DNA from: JACCYQ01 sp036675565
GTDB lineage: Bacteria > Bacteroidota > Bacteroidia > Chitinophagales > Chitinophagaceae
Assembly: GCA_036675565.1 (NCBI GenBank)
Contig: JAKFER010000113.1
Span: 1 to 36,060, forward strand
DNA: 36,060 nt
Direction of reading: 5' to 3'
A program made the position numbers and the translations under genes. Shown in pieces: positions 25,324 through 33,323 of the stretch. The notes under the pieces are model-generated. The model was not told the origin of the DNA and made no database searches. It worked only from the letters and a program-made list of their open reading frames with translations. Numbering within the stretch: position 1 is the first letter of the stretch; every line of letters starts with the position of its first letter.

Positions 25324-26610
25324 ATGAGCAATAAAGAATTCGACAAAAATTTTAAAGAAAAATCAATGAAACAAGAAATTCTTTCTAACCTTGATGATCC
25401 ACGGCAGCTGGAAATGATGTACCGGATGAACAGGCTTTCTTTTAAGCGTGAATTTATTACGCTATACCCCGAACTAAAAGGAAACACCATTGCCGATTGC
25501 TGGAATGAACGATTGAATTTTGAAAGCAATGAAATCAACTGGGGCAATAGCAGGGAATTCATTTTTGTACTCATGGCTGTGCTGGTGGCAGGTATTATCG
25601 CCAAACTTCCCGCCATCTTATCGATAGACGAAGAATATTTTTATCCCCGGAATATCGGTTTTATTATTTTCCCGGTGTTATCTGCATATTTTGCATGGAA
25701 GAATAAATTATCAAACAGTAAGATCATTTTTATTATTGGCTCCATCCTGGCGGGTTTGGTATTTATCAATTCGCTACCAAATTTAAAAACAAGCGATACC
25801 CTGATCTTATCATGCATTCATTTGGTTTTATTTCTTTGGTCTGTCATGGGTTTTGCTTTTGTAGGTGATATCAAATCAAATAATGAAAAAAGACTTGGGT
25901 ATTTACGTTATAATGGCGACCTGGTTGTGATGACCACACTGATTGTCATTGCCGGGGCCCTCATGACCGGGATAACCATCGGTCTTTTTCAACTGATTGG
26001 TTTTAATATCGAGGAATTTTATTTTGAAAACATTGTTGTTTTCGGGCTTCCCGCCGCACCTATTTTGGGCACTTACCTTATTCAAACCAATCCACAGTTA
26101 GTAGGTAAAGTTTCACCGGTGATTGCAAAAATTTTCAGTCCGCTTGTGTTGGTGATGCTGGTCATTTACCTGGTGGCCATGTTATTCTCCGGGAAAGACC
26201 CATACAATGACCGGGAATTTCTATTGATCTTTAATGCGCTTTTAATTGGCGTTATGGCCATCATTTTCTTTTCCATTGCCGAAACATCCAACACTACAAA
26301 AACCCGGGCGGAAATATGGATACTGTTGCTGCTGTCAGTAGTTACAGTCATCGTGAACAGTATTGCGCTGTCAGCCATTGTTTTCCGGATTGCAGAATGG
26401 GGCATTACACCTAACAGGTTGGCCGTGCTGGGTGGCAACCTGCTGATCTTAATAAATCTTTTACTGGTAACGGCGCAACTCATCAAAGTAGTTTTAAAAA
26501 AGGCAGATATTTCCGGTGTTGGAAGATCCATTGCAGTCTACCTGCCGGTTTATTTCGTTTGGACCATCATCGTTACGTTTTTATTTCCATTTATTTTTGG
26601 ATTCAGGTAA
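25324..26610 (+). CDS. DUF4153-like polytopic membrane protein
   Basis: 428 aa. A soluble N-terminal region (about 1-80: LSNLDDPRQLEMMYRMNRLSFKREF...DCWNERLNFE) is followed by roughly ten hydrophobic segments. The signature AEWGITPNRLAVLGGNLLILINLLL near residues 357-381 and the YLRYNGDLVVMTTLI segment mark the DUF4153 family (Bacteroidota polytopic proteins of unknown function). Met15 (25366) is an alternative start. Last gene of the operon, 66 bases after the third small gene. Confidence 0.8.
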   Translation: MSNKEFDKNFKEKSMKQEILSNLDDPRQLEMMYRMNRLSFKREFITLYPELKGNTIADCWNERLNFESNEINWGNSREFIFVLMAVLVAGIIAKLPAILSIDEEYFYPRNIGFIIFPVLSAYFAWKNKLSNSKIIFIIGSILAGLVFINSLPNLKTSDTLILSCIHLVLFLWSVMGFAFVGDIKSNNEKRLGYLRYNGDLVVMTTLIVIAGALMTGITIGLFQLIGFNIEEFYFENIVVFGLPAAPILGTYLIQTNPQLVGKVSPVIAKIFSPLVLVMLVIYLVAMLFSGKDPYNDREFLLIFNALLIGVMAIIFFSIAETSNTTKTRAEIWILLLLSVVTVIVNSIALSAIVFRIAEWGITPNRLAVLGGNLLILINLLLVTAQLIKVVLKKADISGVGRSIAVYLPVYFVWTIIVTFLFPFIFGFR

Positions 26611-26751
26611 AGTGTTGTGAGGGAGATTTAAGGGAATTATATAAACCGCTTTCCTGGTTAGGTAAAAAAGATAATTTAATATATCTTTTACCACGTAAAC
26701 ATGTGAAAGATGCAATACAGAAGTTTATATTTTCACAATAAATCAAAACAA

Positions 26752-27237
26752 ATGAATAACTGTGCAATTTCCATCTTGTTTCTAACATGCTTTTTTACTT
26801 CATGCCAATCAAATGATCAACAAGAAATAAAAAGTAATTCAATTGATACCACTGCCCTACTTCGTTCTATTGATACACTGGCTGCTAAAATGGGAAAAGC
26901 ACATGCAAAAAAAGATGCTGAATTATTTGGATCTACGTGGATGGAAGACGGCATCATGTCATTACCTGGGGCACCTATGGCCGTAGGTAAGGATGATATT
27001 GTAAATTCATTTAAAAATCAGCCCGAACTCCCTCCTGGCGCTGATTTTAAAATTAACCCAATTGAAATAAAAGTGATCAATGAAGAATGGGCCTATGCTT
27101 TTGGTGTGGATTCCTTATCCCTGGCATCTATGGGAAACCCAGAGATCCCAACACAGACATTTACATTTTTGGTACTCTTAAGAAAAACACCTGAAGGCTG
27201 GAAAAATTACAGGGAAGTTTTGAGTGCGAACCAGTAA
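26752..27237 (+). CDS. SnoaL-like (NTF2-fold) lipoprotein
   Basis: The frame is open from 26710, but the ATG at 26752 begins a lipoprotein signal (MNNCAISILFLTCFFTSC, lipobox Cys18), so 161 aa is preferred. The mature domain has DTLAAKMGKAHAKKDAELFGSTWMEDGIMSLPGAPMAVGKDDIVNSFK, a typical NTF2/SnoaL-like start (helix, 'hnkkD...l...w.eDg.....g.p...Gkdai...'), and ends with TFTFLVLLRKTPEGWKNYREVLS (the 'r..dGwki..d' closing strand). Such domains bind small ligands or act as steroid-isomerase-like enzymes; no active-site residues can be assigned. Possibly not part of the preceding operon: 141 bases separate them. Confidence 0.8.
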   Translation: MNNCAISILFLTCFFTSCQSNDQQEIKSNSIDTTALLRSIDTLAAKMGKAHAKKDAELFGSTWMEDGIMSLPGAPMAVGKDDIVNSFKNQPELPPGADFKINPIEIKVINEEWAYAFGVDSLSLASMGNPEIPTQTFTFLVLLRKTPEGWKNYREVLSANQ

Positions 27238-27285
27238 TGTATCCTAGGGCAAACCAGTCAGCAATGAAATGAAAATATGGGCAAG

Positions 27286-27765
27286 TCAATACTTCACTTT
27301 TAACGGACTCCTTTCCCATTTCGAAAAAGCTGCAAGTGCTTCGTTACGCAGGAGTTGGGTAGTTGGTAATTTTCTTTCTGCAATTGGCAGATCGATTTCG
27401 TTGTAAATAAATTCATCGTCAAAGTCAATAGCGGCAGCATCTTCTTTGGTGTTGGCGAAATATATTTTTGATATCCGTGCCCAGTAAATAGCACCGAGAC
27501 ACATGGGACAGGGTTCACAACTGCAATAGATCTCGCAACCATCTAATTGAAAGGATTGCAATGCTGCACAAGCTTCACGTATGGCCATAACTTCTGCATG
27601 CGCCGTAGGATCATTGCTTGTTGTAACCTGGTTTACGCCACTGGCAATGATAACACCATCTTTTACAATAACTGCGGCAAATGGTCCGCCACTACCCTTT
27701 TCAACGTTTTGTAATGAGAGCTGAATGGCTTCCCGCATAAAATATTCGGGTGTAGTTGATTGCAT
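27286..27765 (-). CDS. guaD: Guanine deaminase (cytidine deaminase fold)
   Basis: Hydrolyses guanine to xanthine. Zinc site: His56-Ala-Glu58 (THAEV; proton-shuttling Glu) and Pro-Cys86-Pro-Met-Cys89 (CEPCPMCLGAIYWA). The stretches GGPFAAVIVKDGVIIASG, NQVTTSNDPTAHAEVMAIREAC and DDEFIYNEIDLPIAERKLP follow the Bacillus-type GuaD closely, in contrast with the shorter tRNA adenosine deaminase TadA, which lacks the FDD.fIY.Eid.p...R segment. Length 159 aa is normal for GuaD. Single gene, divergent from the transposase. Confidence 0.88.
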   Translation of the reverse strand: MQSTTPEYFMREAIQLSLQNVEKGSGGPFAAVIVKDGVIIASGVNQVTTSNDPTAHAEVMAIREACAALQSFQLDGCEIYCSCEPCPMCLGAIYWARISKIYFANTKEDAAAIDFDDEFIYNEIDLPIAERKLPTTQLLRNEALAAFSKWERSPLKVKY

Positions 27766-27859
27766 GTTTTTTATTTTTTAGACAAGATCCTTAAAGCAAT
27801 TTCATTAAGATTAAATATACAGGACTCTGTAATCATTTTTGCAAATGCACAATAGTATT

Positions 27860-27929
27860 GCTTTCCCGACGGGTCTCCCGCCATAGCCTCTTCAACTTGT
27901 TGAAATGTTTTTGCGGGGACCCGTAGGCA
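27860..27929. repeat. Left hairpin end (REP/BIME-like) of the RAYT element
   Basis: Stem ACGGGTC-T-CCCGC (27869-27881) / GCGGGGACCCGT (27913-27924) with one bulged T; the 31-nt loop holds a second perfect hairpin TTCAAC-TT-GTTGAA. The outer parts (27860-27881 and 27913-27929) reappear inverted at 28573-28642, an element of exactly the same 70-base length. Confidence 0.85.
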
Positions 27930-27984
27930 TTTTATCCAAATTACCTGTAAAAAATCTCCTATTTTAATTATCTTCTCTATTGTT

Positions 27985-28566
27985 ATGACTGTTCATACAA
28001 CTACAGAAAAAGCTGGAATTTATTTCATCACATTCACCTGCCATGATTGGTTATCGCTAATTGAATTGAGTGATGGTTATTCAACAGTTTATAACTTTTT
28101 TAAAGTACTTAAGGATAAAGGGCATATGTTGACAGGATATGTTATTATGCCAAACCATGTACACATACTATTGTACTATACAGGATTAGAAAGAAATCTC
28201 AACACACTGATCGGTAATGGAAAAAGATTTATGGCTTACGAAATGCTAAAAAAGCTTGAATGTAAAGGGTATAATGATGTAATTTTTAAGTTACAACAAG
28301 CCGTTCAAGCCAAAGATGCAGAAAAGGGGCAAAAACATTGTTTCTGGATAAATTCTTTTGAAGTAAAGGAATGCAGGACTGAAAAATTCCTGTTGCAAAA
28401 ACTTCATTATATGCATAATAATCCGGTCGACGAAAAATGGATGCTAGCTACAGCGCCTCATGAGTATCTGCATTCTTCTGCGTCTTTGTATTTCAATGGA
28501 AAACAACAAATATTTCCAGTCATCGATTACATTAAACTTTTGAATTGGGAACAAATGTATGAGTAG
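27985..28566 (+). CDS. REP-associated tyrosine transposase (RAYT, Y1/HUH family)
   Basis: 193 aa, Y1-transposase domain: GIYFITFTCHDWLSLIEL (first strand), GYVIMPNHVHILL with the HUH pair His58/His60, and LHYMHNNPV with the family-typical aromatic-His-Asn-Pro block. Such proteins nick single-stranded DNA at REP hairpins. It belongs to a Bacteroidota subgroup starting 'a.iYFiTFTChdWl.Li'. At the position where many RAYTs have the catalytic Tyr ('W...Y.D' stretch) this protein reads FWINSFEVKE with Phe125, leaving Tyr142 as the nearest candidate; activity is therefore uncertain. Both flanks carry 70-base hairpins in inverted orientation. Confidence 0.9.
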   Translation: MTVHTTTEKAGIYFITFTCHDWLSLIELSDGYSTVYNFFKVLKDKGHMLTGYVIMPNHVHILLYYTGLERNLNTLIGNGKRFMAYEMLKKLECKGYNDVIFKLQQAVQAKDAEKGQKHCFWINSFEVKECRTEKFLLQKLHYMHNNPVDEKWMLATAPHEYLHSSASLYFNGKQQIFPVIDYIKLLNWEQMYE

Positions 28567-28572
28567 GCACTA

Positions 28573-28642
28573 TGCCTACGGGTCCCCGCTGGTACTTTAA
28601 ATACATTGTATATGCAAAATGCGGGAGACCCGTCGGGAAAGC
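28573..28642. repeat. Right hairpin end (REP/BIME-like) of the RAYT element
   Basis: Stem ACGGGTCCCCGC (28578-28589) / GCGGG-A-GACCCGT (28621-28633) with one bulged A, loop 31 nt containing ATACA-T-TGTAT. The outer arms (17 and 22 bases) are exact inverse complements of the left end; the loop differs. It begins 7 bases after the transposase stop. Confidence 0.85.
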
Positions 28643-29327
28643 AAAAAGAATTTCCTGAATAATATTGATCATTTTCTCTTTATAACTCTTATTCCTTAAT
28701 AATTCCGGAAACCAAACATTTCCAGCGCTTTATTCCGTCGGGCAATAAATCATATTTAAAATTAACAACACTGCTAGACGGAATACAGCGCCTTCAGTGT
28801 GGTTGCACAGCACGAAGCAGAGTATTCGAATATACTAACTTCATTAGGTAAATAATAAAGTTAGGTGCTACTTGTGCGTGAGCCGGGACAAATGGGCGGA
28901 GCCATCATTTGTCCTTGAATTTTTTGTAACTATTTTTTCAAGAAAAAAAGTTTAGAGAAAAAATGCAACTGTAAAACAGAGTGGTTATCTTATGACCAAC
29001 ATTGACACTCTGAGATTCTTCAGTCGCGAAGAAAATTAAAAATTAAATAAGAAGCTTTGTCCGCTCCTTCAGAATGACAACACTCTAAACGGTTAAACAT
29101 TATCCTATTGTTCGATCAAGTTTAGGATTTATGCACTTGTGCATATGATTAAAGGGTCGGGGTGCCGCATTTTTTGATGAATTATTTGATGCGGTACAAG
29201 AGTGCGACCCCGAGTTCCGTCCACCTATTACATCGGTGAACTCGTCGGGGCAGGCGCAAGAAAAGCTAAATAGATATTTATAACCCTGGCTCATAAAAAA
29301 AATTACTGCAATTAAAATCTTCAATCA
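28643..29327. other. Gene-free stretch rich in inverted repeats
   Basis: No supported gene; the 74-codon frame at 29100-29324 (minus) reads through the repeats and is not convincing. Inverted repeats seen: a 16-base near-perfect pair 28724-28739 / 28777-28792; GGACAAATG (28886-28894) / CATTTGTCC (28906-28914); ATGCAC-TT-GTGCAT at 29131-29144; GGGTCG...TGCCGCA (29154-29169) with TGCGGTA...CGACCC (29190-29210); and GAGTTC (29212-29217) / GAACTC (29238-29243). The last two cannot form at once because they share bases near 29208. Possibly a REP/MITE cluster or structured RNA. Confidence 0.6.
29001..29090. repeat. Degenerate interspersed repeat of the GTCATTCTGA...GAATCTCA type
   Basis: TGAGATTCTTC (29011-29021) and CTTCAGAATGACA (29067-29079) are the arms of a repeat type I recall as widespread in bacterial intergenic regions, here separated by an AT-rich insert. 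Recognition is from memory. Confidence 0.4.
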
Positions 29328-29355
29328 ATAAAAAACCCGGCAACTTGTGCCGGGC
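29328..29355 (-). terminator. Rho-independent terminator of smc
   Basis: Stem CCCGGCA (29336-29342) / TGCCGGG (29348-29354), loop ACTTG, preceded on the plus strand by seven A, which gives a T run after the hairpin on the minus strand. It lies 26 bases past the smc stop. Confidence 0.9.
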
Positions 29356-29380
29356 TGATTGTTTAGTGCACTGTAAAATT

Positions 29381-32300
29381 TTAATTCTGAGCGATGCTGC
29401 GGAAGTCCACACTTACCAGTTTGCTTACACCTGGCTCCTGCATGGTAACGCCATAAATCACATCGACCGTGCTCATGGTCATTTTATTATGCGTTACGAT
29501 GATGAACTGCGAGTTCTCGCTGAACTGCCTGATCATGTTGGTGAATTTGCCTACGTTGGCATCATCGAGCGGCGCATCCACCTCATCAAGTATACAGAAC
29601 GGCGCCGGCTTGATCAGGTAAATGGCGAATAGCAATGCGGTAGCGGTGAGCGTTCGTTCTCCACCACTCAATTGGGTAAGCGAAGATGGGCGCTTGCCTT
29701 TTGGCTTGGCAATGACATCGATACCGGTCTCTGCAATGTTGTCGGGATTTTCCATTACCAGGTCGCACTGGTCATCATCGGTGAATAATGTTTTAAATAC
29801 TTTCTGGAAATTTTCACGCACCTGGTTAAAGGTTTCCAGGAATTTCTGGTTGGCGGTGATCTCCACTTCGGCTATGGTCTGCAACAAACTTTCTCTTGCC
29901 GTTACCAAATCATTCTTCTGCTCCATGATGAATTCATAGCGCTTCTTCATTTCGGTATAGGCTTCAATGGCTGTTGGATTCACTTCGCCCAAATTTTCCA
30001 GCCGCTTTTTCATGCGGTCGGCTTTTTCCTGCAATTCTTCCGCAGGTGTTTCGCTGGTGCGTGGCTGGTCCAGGATATCTTCCAGTTGAATGCGGAACTC
30101 CACGTTCAGTCTTTCCTTCATTCCGGCTAACTGCAGCTTCACTTCGTTCAAACGATCTTTTATTTCGACCATCAAATGTTCTACCTGGTCCTTCTCTTTT
30201 ACTTTCAAACGCAGCTCACTTTCTTTTTCGCTTAACCGGTTCCGTAAGTTATAATATGCCTGGTCGGCTTCATTCAGTTTTTGTTCGGCTTCGGTTTTAC
30301 CGCGCATCAAATTCACCAATGCTTCTTCGGTTTCTTTGAGCTGCTGCGCCGATACGCTGATGTTGCCGCTAGTATCTGATAATTGCGTGGTGTTGGTTTC
30401 AATCTGGCGATGCAGATCCGTCAACTGGTTGTTCTTGAATTCAAGTTCCTGCTTCAGCGAAGTGATCTTGCTTTGCTGGCGGGTAACCTGCAAATTGAAT
30501 TCGTTGTATTGCAGGTTTACCTCGTTATAATTGGCTTCTTCGGTTTTAAATGTTTCGTCGGCCTGGTTCAACCGGTTGGCACTCATCTGCAATTCTTCGT
30601 TCAATTGCAACAGTAGGTTACGGGTACCATCAACCGAAAGATGTGTTTGCTCCAACTGGCTTTGCAATTCTTCCAGCCTGTTCTGGCTTTGGCTTTGTAA
30701 GGCATGCAGGTTTTCCAATTTGTTATGTAATGAAAAAACCTGGTTGGTGAGTTGCTGAATTTCTTTTTCGGTTTCGCGGATCAGATTTTCACGCAAGTCT
30801 TCATTAAATGCGATCACTTCATTATGACGGGCTTGTATACCTGCTTTTAAACGATCAACGATGATTTCCTGGCTGTTAATTTCTTCAACCAGTTTTTCCA
30901 GGTTCTTTGCACGACCGATCTTTTTTCCTTCGAACAAACCAACACTGCCACCGGTAAGGGTGTATTTTCCTTTTACATATTTACCTGACTTTTCAAGTAC
31001 CACGGCGCCATTGCTGTTGGTTAATGCTTCTTCGTTTTCCGCGATAAAAACATTGCCCAATAAATATTCCGCCAGCCGACGGTATTTTGCATCTACCTCC
31101 ACTACATCGATGGCTGCAATGGTTCCATTGGGTTGATGAACTTCTTCCGCATTCCACTTTTCCATCTTATCCAGCAAAAAGAAATTGGCTTTGCCTTTTT
31201 TATTTTCATCCAGGAGGTGAACCGCCTGCAAGCCTTCCTGCAAATTGTTCACCACGTAATAACTTAAAAAAGGTTCCAGCACATTTTCAACTGCCGTGCG
31301 GAATTCTTCTTTTACATAAATGATATCTGATAAAATGGGCGATTCATGACTCCAGGCTGTATTCTTATGCAGGAATTTTACACTCTCGGGATAGCCTTCC
31401 ATAGAATCGATCAGGCTTTTTAAGAGATCGTGTTCATTCTTTTTCGAATCGAGTGTACGATTTTCATCAGCCAGTTCATTTCTCAATTCTTCCAGAACGG
31501 ATTGTGTCTGGAGAATTTGCTCCTTGGTATTTTCATGGTGTTGCTGCAACTGTTCCAGCGTGGTTTTCTTGACACCCAATTCTTTTTCCTCCGTTTGCAA
31601 TTGTGCTGCAAGTGATTCTCTCTGCGCTTCGCGTTGTTCCCTGTCCTGCTCTACCTGCTGAATGGCTCTTTGTACATTCTGGATAGAAGTATCGGCCACG
31701 GCCACTTTTTTTTCGGCTTCAAATTGTTCCCGCTGCATGCGCTGGTATTCGGTACGCAGTTCATCGAGGGCGGTACGTTTTTCATCCAGCACGGAACGCC
31801 TGGCATTCACTTCAGATTGCAGTTGTAAAAATCTTTCGTTTAACCCTTCCAGTGAGTCGTTTTCTTCGCCCAGTTGTTTTTGGGTAAAGGCGATGCTTTC
31901 TTCAATACCCTGCAATTGCCCGCCGGCTTTTTGTAAAAATTCGTTGAGGCTGGTTTCTCTCTCCTTTAAATATTCCAGCCGCTGGGCAGAAAGGTTTTTA
32001 TCATTTTCTTTGCTGCGAACGGTCTGCAACAGTTCATTAAACTGGTGCTGCATGGATTGCAGGCTTCTTTCCTTTTCCACCAAATCAACCCGCTCCTGTT
32101 CCAGTGCGGCTTCTTCGGTGGCAATCTCTGTTTCCAGTTTGATGCGCTTATCCGTCTCCGTTTCGTGCTGCAGGTTCAGGTCTTTAAAAGTAACACTAAA
32201 ACCTTCGAGAGCGGCTTTGGCCAGTTCGATGCTCAGTTCTTTATAATCCTTCTTGATCTCAAAATACTTTTCCGCTTTTTTGGCCTGGTTCTCCAACGTT

Positions 32301-32908
32301 TTGAGCTGGTTGTTGATCTCGAATAAAAGATCCTCGATCCGCGCCAGGTCCTGGTCGGTAGCGTCCAGTTTTGATTTTGCTTCTTTCTTCCTGGTTTTAT
32401 ATATGCTGATGCCGGCAGCCTGTTCCAGCATGCGGCGGCGGCTGTTTTCCTTGTCTTTTATCAGGTCATCGACCATGCCCAACTCAATGATGGCATAGCT
32501 ATCGGTAGAAACACCTGTATCCATAAACAGGTTATGAATATCCTTTAAACGGCATTGTACATCGTTGAGGCGGTATTCGCTGTCGCCGTTTTTATAAAAT
32601 TTTCGGGTAATGGTAACGGTACTGAATTCGGTGGGCAGCAGGTTCCGGGTATTTTCAAAGGTGAGGCTCACTTCGGCCAGTCCGCTGGCACTGCGGGTTT
32701 TGGAACCGTTGAAGACCAGGCTTTCCAGGTTTTCGGACCGCAACTGGCTGATTTTCTGCTCACCGATCACCCAGCGGATACTGTCCACGATATTGCTTTT
32801 GCCACAGCCATTGGGGCCCACAATGCCGGTAATATTATCATCGAAGTTGACGATGGTTTTATCGGCAAAACTCTTGAACCCTTTAATTTCTAATGATTTT
32901 AAACGCAC
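29381..32908 (-). CDS. smc: Chromosome segregation ATPase SMC
   Basis: Full-length 1175 aa. Walker A GPNGCGKSN (31-39) near the N-terminus with the preceding LEIKGFKSFADKT; long coiled coils (about 170-500 and 680-1000) rich in Gln/Glu/Leu; a hinge (about 515-640) containing EGYPESVKFL and KGKYTLTGGSVGLFEG; and a C-terminal ABC half with LSGGERTLTATALLFAIYLIKPAPFCILDEVDAPLDD (signature and Walker B) followed by FIIVTHNKMTMSTVDVIYGVTMQEPGVSKLVS. It compacts and segregates the chromosome as a dimer with ScpA/ScpB, not encoded here. The start is GTG (CAC at 32906-32908); no ATG lies in frame nearby. Single gene with terminator. Confidence 0.98.
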   Translation of the reverse strand: MRLKSLEIKGFKSFADKTIVNFDDNITGIVGPNGCGKSNIVDSIRWVIGEQKISQLRSENLESLVFNGSKTRSASGLAEVSLTFENTRNLLPTEFSTVTITRKFYKNGDSEYRLNDVQCRLKDIHNLFMDTGVSTDSYAIIELGMVDDLIKDKENSRRRMLEQAAGISIYKTRKKEAKSKLDATDQDLARIEDLLFEINNQLKTLENQAKKAEKYFEIKKDYKELSIELAKAALEGFSVTFKDLNLQHETETDKRIKLETEIATEEAALEQERVDLVEKERSLQSMQHQFNELLQTVRSKENDKNLSAQRLEYLKERETSLNEFLQKAGGQLQGIEESIAFTQKQLGEENDSLEGLNERFLQLQSEVNARRSVLDEKRTALDELRTEYQRMQREQFEAEKKVAVADTSIQNVQRAIQQVEQDREQREAQRESLAAQLQTEEKELGVKKTTLEQLQQHHENTKEQILQTQSVLEELRNELADENRTLDSKKNEHDLLKSLIDSMEGYPESVKFLHKNTAWSHESPILSDIIYVKEEFRTAVENVLEPFLSYYVVNNLQEGLQAVHLLDENKKGKANFFLLDKMEKWNAEEVHQPNGTIAAIDVVEVDAKYRRLAEYLLGNVFIAENEEALTNSNGAVVLEKSGKYVKGKYTLTGGSVGLFEGKKIGRAKNLEKLVEEINSQEIIVDRLKAGIQARHNEVIAFNEDLRENLIRETEKEIQQLTNQVFSLHNKLENLHALQSQSQNRLEELQSQLEQTHLSVDGTRNLLLQLNEELQMSANRLNQADETFKTEEANYNEVNLQYNEFNLQVTRQQSKITSLKQELEFKNNQLTDLHRQIETNTTQLSDTSGNISVSAQQLKETEEALVNLMRGKTEAEQKLNEADQAYYNLRNRLSEKESELRLKVKEKDQVEHLMVEIKDRLNEVKLQLAGMKERLNVEFRIQLEDILDQPRTSETPAEELQEKADRMKKRLENLGEVNPTAIEAYTEMKKRYEFIMEQKNDLVTARESLLQTIAEVEITANQKFLETFNQVRENFQKVFKTLFTDDDQCDLVMENPDNIAETGIDVIAKPKGKRPSSLTQLSGGERTLTATALLFAIYLIKPAPFCILDEVDAPLDDANVGKFTNMIRQFSENSQFIIVTHNKMTMSTVDVIYGVTMQEPGVSKLVSVDFRSIAQN

Positions 32909-32930
32909 GGTTTTCAGATTTTAATCGTTG

Positions 32931-32938
32931 CAAATATA
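32931..32938 (-). promoter_or_regulatory. Candidate -7 element of smc
   Basis: TATATTTG on the minus strand fits TAnnTTTG; transcription would start about 15 bases before the GTG. No clear TTTG is seen 20 bases upstream, so confidence is modest. Confidence 0.4.
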
Positions 32939-33009
32939 TCTTTTCAGCGCTTAAATAATAAGGGTGAAGCGATTATGGAGGGGATTGTTATTCACCAATT
33001 TATCACAGG

Positions 33010-33265
33010 AGGAAATTTGACAATGAGATAATTTGATAATTTGACAATTTAGTTTAGAGTTTAGGGTTTAATGTTTCGGGTTCAAACGAATAATGAACAT
33101 TTCAAATGTGTATTTACTGGGCAAGGAGGCTCAGGCTTCACATTGCAAGGTTAGGGTTTAGAGTTTAGGGTTTAGATGTAGAAGTTTAGAGTTTTGGATT
33201 TTTATTAAATTCCTGATTCCAAACATACCAACCATTCAACCAATCAGCCATTCAACTTTTCAACT
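33010..33265. repeat. Simple-repeat block left of the universal stress gene
   Basis: Degenerate short-unit repeats: AATTTGA/GACAATTT units (33016-33052), then TTTAGGG/TTTAGAG units (33053-33072 and 33150-33195), then TTCAACCA-type units (33225-33265). No coding potential. The remaining spacer between smc and the stress gene (32939-33323) shows no gene. Confidence 0.7.
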
Positions 33266-33323
33266 AACCTCTATTCAAGCAATTTCCCCTATTTTTACCC
33301 CTATTTAAAAAAATAAATAATTC

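Noticed and set aside
27860..28642. CRISPR-like repeat/spacer pattern
   Set aside because: Only two units, in inverted orientation around a transposase gene; this is a REP/RAYT layout.
28886..28914. Terminator hairpin GGACAAATG/CATTTGTCC
   Set aside because: A T-rich tract follows on the plus strand, but no gene ends within 300 bases upstream on that strand apart from the transposase; more likely part of the repeat cluster.
29100..29324. 74-codon minus-strand frame starting MKILIAVIFF
   Set aside because: It looks like a signal peptide at first, but the rest reads through inverted repeats and a Cys/Ser/Asn-rich run typical of translated repeat DNA.
33150..33200. Telomere-like TTTAGGG repeats
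   Set aside because: Degenerate, few units and internal to a chromosome segment; no sign of a linear end.
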